Positions 57,801 through 64,000 of a stretch of DNA of 64,000 nucleotides are shown piece after piece. Positions within the stretch are counted from its first letter, which is position 1. Each line of letters starts with the position of its first letter. Source of the DNA: Omphiscola glabra (lineage: Eukaryota > Mollusca > Gastropoda > Lymnaeidae); assembly GCA_964017045.1 (NCBI GenBank), contig OZ024794.1:36127182-36191181 (forward strand). Direction: 5' to 3'. The notes below the pieces were generated by a model. The model was not told the DNA's origin. It searched no databases and saw only the letters and a list, made by a program, of their open reading frames with translations. The translations under genes were made by a program, and so were the position numbers.

Positions 57801-60800
57801 TATATTAATATTAACCTCTTATAAACACAATCCTTCAATAAAATTAGTACATAATTTGTTCTAGGCAACTATTTCAACAACCGAGCTTTCCAACACGTGG
57901 TCATTAAAAACCCTTTACAACATGATTCCTTTAAGCCTAGTTCCTAATGTTAGGCCTCTTTAGAAAGCTTAGACCATGGGCTATTGTTGTGACCTACCTA
58001 TCTCAAAATCATTCTGCCTAACAAAGAAGAGGAAGTTGTGAAATATGTCACATTAGTTGTAAAATTGTGTTTCCACACCTTGTTTGTCATTGTGTAATAA
58101 AGTCTGTTATTTCATTGGTCATCTATAAATAAGCTCACCAAACCGTCTAGGCACTGTAAATGTTTGATTGCTTAAGAAAAAGATTCATTATTGGTTCATC
58201 AATAATTTCCCTAAAATAGTCGATAGGGTTTTGTGGTTCTTTTGCGACAGCCACCTGGCCAGAGAAAACAGGAACGATGTCTGCAACATCTCTTTGGCGC
58301 CAAAGTAAATTTCTTGTAGATACTTTTGCCTGTGGTTGGACTGCAGTATCGACAGAAGGAGTTTCATTAGTTTCACTGTCTGAGTCTGATATGGTTGATT
58401 CTGAAAAGGACAAATTTAAATATTATTTTTCAGTGTTATCGTTAATTTATATATTTGTTCTTTCAAAAATTATTAGAGATAAAATACCATTATAAAAAAG
58501 TGTATGTCAACACACCTGAATCACTGTTGTGCTCTGGAGTAAAAGTTTCATCTGTGTCATCATCTTCTGAAGATAGCTCACTATAATCTGAGTCCCTAGG
58601 AGTAGCAACAAAGCAAAATTATACTACTGCTAGTACTGCTAGCTTAATTTTTAAATTTTTAGAGTGATTTTAGCATTTTTGCTACGAGTCACAACCTAGT
58701 CTAATTCATAAATAAATACATTTTTCATTGATTTATTGGATACTTTAATAATATTTGTACCCACACTTTCGTTGTTTTTGTTGCTTCTTTTGTTTTCATT
58801 CACTTTGTTACACTCATTTCAAGTTAGATAAAAGTTTTTAAAAAGACCTTCCCACAACATATTACTATGGCGGGAGCCAAACTCAGAGCTCTTAACATTA
58901 CTTTGTTGCTGGAAAATTGAGTGATTAATTTAACCCTTCATATAAATTCACTTGTTTGTTTGAGTTAATTAGTGACCATTTATAGTTATTGATTATTGAA
59001 ATTTTCAAAAAATTTCAGATGAGATTGAGCGCTTGCAGGATCAAATGAGTCAAATAGATGAACAGAGCAAGTACAGATGTGATCTGGAGTCTTCTACTTT
59101 TTCAGACAAGACAAGTTATATTAATGGCAACATAGAACCTTTAAAGTCTGGTGACAAAATTGAACCAGTAGAAGAGGCCAAGAAAGTAGGTCAGGATTCA
59201 ATAGGAGCAGAAGCTCTGAAAAAAAGTAAGCTGCTGGAGAAAGTATCACTGCCTGAAGAGGATGGGAAGCAAAGGGAGATGAAGTTAGAGCTATCTAACA
59301 ATGATCTAGAATCTATGAAGTGTCTGACATTAGAAATGGAAGGGAAGATCCAAACTTTACAGTTGAAAAATGAACAGTTGACTTCTGAAATTCAAGATTC
59401 CAAGGAACATTTAAAGCAAACCCAAGGTGGTTTAGAGGAGGCAAAGAAATTGATAGAGCATTATGATGAAAATCTGAACATGCTGAAAAAAGAAAACTTT
59501 CATTTGTCACAGGAAAATATATCACTGAAAGCAGCAAATGATAATGTCCAGTTAAACAATGAAGTTTTGCCCAAACAAATGCCACAGTCTCTGGGAAAGA
59601 GCAAATCTCCCGCTGGCGAATTGAATATAACAGATATGGTTCGACAGCTAGAGAAGAAAAAGACTAATGGATCAGTGTCAAACAAAGACGATATGGAGGA
59701 GGATGTTGAGGGAGACAGTGAGGTGGAGTTTAATTTTAAACTTGAATCTCTGCCAGGTGTTTCAGAAAACATTCCAACAGTCGATCTGTCTTTAAAGCTG
59801 AAAAATTCTGAATTGGCAAATGCAGCCCTTCGCAGCAAGTTGAAGAGAGAGGAGGAGGATTTCTTCAAGAGGGAGCAGGCACTTATTCATGGCTACACTG
59901 CTGAAATAGAAGGGTTGAAATATGAGCTTGCCAAGATGAAAAGCAAAGTAGACACACCAGCCAAGGCCAGACCTCAGCGTAACAAGAGGAAACTTCCCGG
60001 ACTAGATATGAGTGTTTGTTCTGTGACCTCAGAGTCCCTGTGTGATGGGGCTGAGGGTGGCATCGTCTCAAGAACGTTAAGTTTAGAAGAAGTAACTGCA
60101 ACCGATAAGCAACCAGTTGAAGTCCTCTCAAATGAAATGGCCTCACTTCAAGCTGAGCTTCATTCACTGCACGCTGCTTACAGAAAACTGCAGATACAGA
60201 ATGTCAATGAAACCAATACCTCTATACAAGATGTAGTCCTTGGTGCTCAAAACAAACGCCCATCTATACTAGGGGTATTTTGTTCAGAGGACAATGTTAC
60301 AGATAGCCTACTTCAGTTTGAAGTTCAAGAATATGCAATTAAAATGGATGAGCTGAGGACAAAAATCACTCAGCTAGAAAATGAAATCGAAGAATGTAAA
60401 GAAGAGCTTAAAAATGAGAAGAACCTTAAAAAAGAAATTGAAATTCACTTGAAGCAATTGGAGCAACAAGTAAGAAGCAAAGATGCTTTTATAAATGAAA
60501 TAATTTTGGAAAAAGAAGAACTGAAAGATTCCCTTATGAAAGAGAAGAACCTTGAAAAGGAAAGCGCAGATAAGAACCTTAAAAAGGAAGCAGAATTCCA
60601 CCTTGTGCAATTAGAGCAGCAATTAGCTAGCAAGGAAACTCTTATAAATGAGATACTTTTGAAAAAAGAAGAACTTCAAGATTGTCTTGTGAAAGAGAGG
60701 GATCTTAAAAAGGAAACAGAAGTCCATGTGACCCAATTAGAGATGCAGTTAATGAACAAAGAAGCTTTTGTAAATGAGATAACCATGCAAAAAGCGAAGA

Positions 60801-63685
60801 CAGAATATGAACTTGAGGAAATGGATAAGATATTGAGCACATGCAGGCAACAGCTTCACAATGCTGAAGAGAAGAGCAAAGAAACTGAAGAGAAGTTACA
60901 ACATTTAACTGTGTCTAGAGATGAACTTGTGAAGGAACTAAGTGATGTGAGAATGGCCCTGGCTTCAAAAGAAGAATCTTTCAAGCAGTTAGACATGCAG
61001 TGCAGCATTTTGTTAACACAGCAGAAGGAATATTCTAATGATGGAGATTCCAAATCAAAAGCTATTGCTGATCTGCAAAATCAGCTGATTGCTCTAAACA
61101 ATCAGGTGAATATGTTTATTTATAAAACATGACCTTGAATAACTAATATTGTCATACATAGAATATCACATCATTTGCATTAATTTTGTCACCAGGCTTG
61201 CAATTTGTTCAAATCCACCAATAGCTTTTTAAAAATATATTTTATTTGTAGACAATGGTCAATTTTAGATGGATTTTTAAGTTATATGCATATGCTATTG
61301 AAAGGGAAATATAATAAATTTATTTTACACAGAAAGAGAAGATGGAAAGTCAGCATCAGGAAGCTGCAGCTGAATTTTCCCAAAAACTTTTGATGGTGGA
61401 ACGGGAGAAAAAGTTAGTTGAAAGAAAGGCTAAAGAAAGGGAAGAAGAATGGGAGATGAAGTGCCTGGGACTTGAAAAGATGAAACAGGTATGTTTGATC
61501 AGCTTATTATAATTTTTATATTGAAAACATATATATCACTATGTAGTTGCTAGATTTTCATTGTAAAAGAACAATTTTTTCTACTCTCTGAAGAAAGTTT
61601 TGACTTGGACATTTGTTTGAAATATGTAAACAGCAAATCACATTGAGTTGTTCCAATGATGTAAAATGTCATAAGAAATTGTGAAGCAGCTGAAAGGAAA
61701 ATTATTTTTATCAAACTCGGTGTTTTTTCCTTTACAGCTTGAGCAAAAGTTGCATGAGCAACTTAAGACAAATGCAGTCACTCTAAAAAAGCTATCAGAA
61801 AAAACATTAGAGCTTAGAGATCAGCTGACGTTTAAAGAAAATGAGCTGGATCAAGTAAAAGAAGAGATTGCCACTCTAACTGCCAGTGTGAGACTACTTT
61901 GTGGTTTGCTGTTTTTTTTATACAATACTGAAACAACTAATAAAAATGTTTTTTCTTCTATCCCCCTTAATACTTTTATAATCTGAAAAATATTTTTTAC
62001 TTAGAACGATACTGACAATCTCAATTTATTATGCATATTTAAGATGGCTTTGCTTGTTAGTTCTGAAACTGCTGTTCAATAAAGGAGCTTTTGTCAAAAA
62101 TCATTTCAAATCAAAAATTTTTCAGGACAAGAAAGTTGAAGAATTGCAGAAAAAGACTGAAGAACTTCTAGAAGCACTTGAATCTGAAAAAGAGGAAAAA
62201 ACAAAGCTTCAGAAAAGTAAGTGTTCATGGAACATGAATATCACACTTAAAGGAAATTTATAATTTAGAAATTGTCCTTGGTAGATGTGTAAAGTTAAAT
62301 TAATGGTTTGAGTAACCAAAGTTATCACAGAGTTAAATATTTCATTCTATCCTTTCATTTTTTATTGATTAAAAGCAATGGGTCAGGTCAGAACAAGAAG
62401 CTTAATTCCATACCTGTTTTCTCATACGATTTTGTCATACATTATACGATTTTTAGATGTCTTTTACCATTGAATGCCGAGACCTGTCAAAACTACAATT
62501 TTGATACTGACATTCTGGCGTTTTTATGATTAAAAAAATAATAATAAATAAATCATTTTGGGTTGTTGGTTTTGATTTCTTTCTATAACCGGCGGTGAAT
62601 GGACAGAGAAATGCGATTGGCTTAGGACCATCCATAATTATGTTATGTACGCAGGAGGAAAGAGGGTGGTGTTGACTTGGAAGTGTGCTGTTGTGCATGT
62701 TGACATATTTTATAAAAAAATAGTAAATGGCATTTGAAATCTATTTTTAGAAGTCACCAAGCAACTATACATTACCCCAGTCCTCGTGCATTTTTATTTT
62801 TTATTCTGGGAAGGGGGCTCAGCCTCCTCCCAATGCCCACCCACGCTTTTGCTCGGGTGACTTTAGCAGGGTCCTCTATACCACCACCACCACATCTTCC
62901 TATCAAAGTGGCAAATGATGGGCTCCTTTTTATTTTCAATAGTGCACTATATATAAATATATAAAAGTCAGTCATCTACTTTGAGAAGTGACCTTAATAT
63001 TTATTCTTTACTGTTACAAAATGCCATAATATGAATTTGAAATGGTAAAGCACTATTCTGAGACTATATAGTACTATTTTGGGAGTTACGATGTAACCAG
63101 TTTTGTAATCTTAAAAAATGTTGGTTTGTGAAATAAGTACTGTAACAGCCTAACTAAAGGTAAAATTAACAAAAATTGAACACTTTGCAAATAATTGGTG
63201 GAGCACCTCTCCACTTATTCCCATGCCACTCCCCCACTTTCTTTTTGCTTGAAAACCCTAAAATGCTAAATGAAAAATGATTGCCTGTCCCTGTGATAAA
63301 ACATGCCTTGGAAAAGGAGCTTCCACACAATGCTGATGATGGATTTTTTTTATTTCAAGCTTACCACGAACAGTTGTGTGAGTTAAAAAATGGTCTTAAT
63401 TATTCAGAAGAAACAATTGTGAGCTACGAAAACTTGCTACAGAAACAGGATAATGACATTCTGGATTTAAAGAAAGGTTAGTGTAGTCTCATAATTTATA
63501 TAGCTTTTCTGTGTACTGACTGTAAAACATTTTATTGCCAAAATCTTCAAGTAATATTGCTTTTTATGTTGTGTGCTACGACTTCTATTTCTTCAACAGA
63601 AATTGATTCACTTGAAACGGAAAACAAGAGACTGGATCAGGTTATTGGACACAAGGAATTGGAGATTGTTCATATCAATAAACAG
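39856..63685 (+). CDS. KIF20B-like: KIF20B-like kinesin-6 motor protein, 3' end outside window
   Basis: Twenty-two exons join in one frame of 1719 codons: 39856-40077, 40388-40649, 40836-41023, 42818-42884, 43352-43585, 46914-47025, 49667-49726, 49932-50078, 51938-52188, 54615-54763, 55267-55406, 55507-55675, 55957-56022, 56126-56218, 56398-56523, 57265-57448, 59019-61105, 61333-61488, 61738-61887, 62126-62216, 63360-63476, 63600-63685. All introns are GT-AG and phases match. Residues about 55-490 are a kinesin motor; the rest is coiled coil. Large length with an N-terminal motor and extended motor loop points to kinesin-6, nearer KIF20B (about 1800 residues) than KIF20A (about 890). The family acts on spindle and midzone microtubules in late mitosis and cytokinesis. 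The ATG is preceded in frame by TAA (39839-39841) and by an AG acceptor-like site at 39847, so a 5' noncoding exon is likely. Confidence 0.88.
41051..42672. mobile_element. Long CAGACCTG element with 6-bp TSD
   Basis: The 1622-bp unit starts CAGACCTGTTTACTTTTACG and ends GGGTAAACAGGTCTG, flanked by TGGTTG at 41045-41050 and 42673-42678. Both ends match the short copies at 39579 and 55692. The interior holds no long ORF and a possible inner relic beginning GGGACCATCC near 41294. It lies in intron 3 of the kinesin gene. Confidence 0.88.
43586..46404. other. Kinesin intron, mostly unrecognised AT-rich DNA
   Basis: No coding exon or bounded repeat is evident until the antisense fragment at 46405. 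A 9-bp perfect inverted repeat CTTAGCAAC/GTTGCTAAG lies at 46209-46227. Confidence 0.5.
46405..46547 (-). pseudogene. piggyBac-like first-exon remnant
   Basis: On the minus strand an ATG (MKTTEENID) leads through one stop to [19 protein letters not shown], a second stop and then AGAAG|GTTAGT, a good splice donor at 46404. Short acidic Ser/Asp-rich N-termini ahead of an intron are typical of piggyBac-type transposase genes, and a similar piece is followed by real transposase sequence at 58147. No transposase body follows here. The assignment rests on resemblance only. Confidence 0.4.
47200..49390 (-). pseudogene. LINE reverse transcriptase remnant (Jockey/CR1-like)
   Basis: The minus strand reads, in order and with several frameshifts: a linker with [21 protein letters not shown] and LFWSYVR; the RT start [11 protein letters not shown]; then, in the 217-residue frame 48544-47891, [74 protein letters not shown] and the catalytic [12 protein letters not shown]; then the C-terminal [22 protein letters not shown] and [25 protein letters not shown]. 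An RT of this order is typical of Jockey/CR1-type LINEs. The endonuclease is missing. It sits antisense in the kinesin intron 47026-49666. Confidence 0.92.
50468..51203. mobile_element. CAGACCTGCCAACC element with near-exact 6-bp TSD
   Basis: The 736-bp unit starts CAGACCTGCCAACCCTTCCG and ends GGCAGGTTGGCAGGTCTG; AGTATA (50462-50467) and AGTATG (51204-51209) flank it. The interior shares INSDRFN/NSDRFN-like and CELFKDN-type coding relics with the element at 52546-54022. It lies in a kinesin intron. Confidence 0.8.
51245..51450 (-). other. Acidic coding-like fragment, unidentified
   Basis: With one frameshift the minus strand reads [18 protein letters not shown] and then [17 protein letters not shown]. 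Its Ser/Asp-rich make-up resembles the N-terminal part of piggyBac-type transposases, but no diagnostic domain follows. Confidence 0.3.
51650..51828. mobile_element. 5'-truncated CAGACCTG element, right end
   Basis: ACGATTTTAGGAGTTTGAAGG leading to TAAACAGGTCTG at 51828 matches the right end of 41051-42672, as does the upstream TATTTATTTACTATTAA phrase. The left terminus is absent. It ends about 110 bp before the kinesin exon at 51938. Confidence 0.65.
52546..54022. mobile_element. CAGACCTGCCAACC element with exact 6-bp TSD and a LINE insertion
   Basis: The unit starts CAGACCTGCCAACCCTTCCG and ends GCAGGTTGGCAGGTCTG and is flanked by CAGAAG at 52540-52545 and 54023-54028. Total length is 1477 bp, including the antisense LINE tail at 53195-53440. 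A frame at 53505-53708 reads [21 protein letters not shown] and [18 protein letters not shown], which looks like the eroded N-terminal part of a transposase-type protein. It lies in a kinesin intron. Confidence 0.85.
53195..53440 (-). pseudogene. LINE 3' end with (ATG)n-type tail
   Basis: The minus strand encodes [34 protein letters not shown] followed by [11 protein letters not shown], a common C-terminal ending of animal LINE ORF2 proteins, and terminates in a short ATGATGATGATGA tract at 53195-53207. It is inserted inside the DNA element at 52546-54022. Confidence 0.8.
55692..55830. mobile_element. Short CAGACCTG element with 6-bp TSD
   Basis: The 139-bp unit starts CAGACCTGTTTACTCTTACG and ends GGGTAAACAGGTCTG, flanked by ATAATG at 55686-55691 and 55831-55836. 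It starts only 16 bp after the kinesin exon ending at 55675, so the intron was enlarged right next to the donor site. Confidence 0.88.
56800..56965 (-). other. Acidic coding-like fragment, unidentified
   Basis: The minus strand has an open stretch [18 protein letters not shown] followed by [15 protein letters not shown] and [15 protein letters not shown], with a GACAG-type acceptor before it and GTAG|GTGTAA after it. It looks like a short exon of an acidic N-terminal region, as in piggyBac-type genes, but carries no diagnostic motif. Confidence 0.3.
58147..58595 (-). pseudogene. piggyBac-like transposase fragment, two exons
   Basis: Minus-strand segments 58595-58516 and 58400-58147 are separated by an intron with GT (CAG|GTGTGT) and AG (TTTTCAG|AA) borders. 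The junction keeps one frame: [17 protein letters not shown], then [14 protein letters not shown], then [39 protein letters not shown] and a stop. The YFRxxxDxxxxxLxxxQxNxY pattern is the start of the piggyBac DDE domain. The stop falls right after it, so the catalytic core is absent. It lies antisense in the kinesin intron 57449-59018. Confidence 0.65.
59019..61105 (+). other. 2087-bp coiled-coil exon of the kinesin
   Basis: This exon encodes about 695 residues, almost all heptad-like Leu/Glu/Lys coiled coil. Breaks occur at a Pro/Gly-containing acidic stretch ([13 protein letters not shown]), a basic patch [13 protein letters not shown] (DNA about 59965-60003) that could be a nuclear-localisation or microtubule-binding segment, and a non-helical [10 protein letters not shown] stretch. 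At 60422-60795 three tandem coiled-coil repeats share LKKExExHLxQLEQQ. Such a giant exon among 60-260 bp exons is unusual. Confidence 0.9.
62412..62700 (+). mobile_element. 3'-truncated long CAGACCTG element
   Basis: ACCTGTTTTCTCATACGATT, then GAATGCCGAGACCTGTCAAAA, then GGCGGTGAATGGACAGAGAAA and GGACCATCC follow the first 250 bp of 41051-42672 in order. The right terminus is not present. It lies in the kinesin intron 62217-63359. Confidence 0.6.
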
Positions 63686-64000
63686 GTCTGTTCTGTTAAA
63701 AAAAACATAATAATCTACTGGGTCTCTGTTAATAATTATGGCATCAACTTTTTATATCCCACCCATTGTGTCAGTGTCTTTAATGAGTACAGAATTGTTA
63801 ATAATACAGCACCTTTCTCTTTAGTGAAAGTATGACACTTTCTAATATGATGCCATCTGTTCAACTCTTTTTCAAAATTATAGCATGATAATTTACAGGT
63901 AATTTTTTTTGTTAAAGTAGGAGTGGCTCATTTCGGTTGTAAAAGTTGTTTTGATTTATTACATATTGATTGCAGGTAATATTGCATAAATGCAATTTTG

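Noticed and set aside
59313..59868. Minus-strand ORFs over the large kinesin exon
   Set aside because: They are antisense shadows of the coiled-coil coding sequence.
63975..64000. Possible next kinesin exon after CAG at the window end
   Set aside because: The acceptor-like TTGCAG at 63970-63975 is followed by only 25 bases and no donor; the frame reads VILHKC, which is not coiled-coil-like, so I did not extend the gene.

Overview
This is AT-rich eukaryotic nuclear DNA from an animal. Genes are split by many GT-AG introns, and most of the remaining DNA is transposon remnants. Gene content (a 3BP2-type PH-SH2 adaptor and a KIF20B-type mitotic kinesin), the types of LINE present and the frequent TAGGCCTA palindrome suggest a marine invertebrate. 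My best guess is a lophotrochozoan such as a mollusc, but the species cannot be fixed from this window.

Layout. From 1 to about 9.7 kb there is no recognisable host gene: MITEs with CAGTGGCGTA ends, a 12-bp tandem array, a dead RTE-like LINE and a candidate solo LTR. From 9773 to 27113 (+) lies a complete 11-coding-exon gene for a 334-residue PH-linker-SH2 adaptor related to SH3BP2. Its introns hold a LINE 3' piece, an LTR piece, a full-length dead hAT transposon with an exact 8-bp target duplication, and a LINE interrupted by an LTR element that carries an octapeptide-repeat ORF. From 27.1 to 39.8 kb is intergenic DNA with nested hAT and MITE insertions, microsatellites and a degenerate GATCCC-rich array.

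From 39856 to beyond 63685 (+) is a kinesin-6 gene. I could join 22 coding exons in one open frame (1719 codons, no stop yet, so the 3' end is outside the window). They give a motor domain followed by a very long coiled coil. Its introns and 5' flank carry a set of TIR elements starting CAGACCTG, five of which have 6-bp target duplications, plus LINE pieces and antisense piggyBac-like coding fragments.

The two host genes are in tandem on the same strand. The first would act in tyrosine-kinase signalling at the membrane and the second on spindle or midzone microtubules. Nothing suggests that they work together. The most unusual items are the 6-bp-TSD transposon family, the octapeptide-repeat ORF, the strong TAGGCCTA excess and its overlap with MITE insertion points, and the very short linker of the 3BP2-like protein. 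All coordinates and splice sites come from reading the sequence by eye; no alignment or database search was run.
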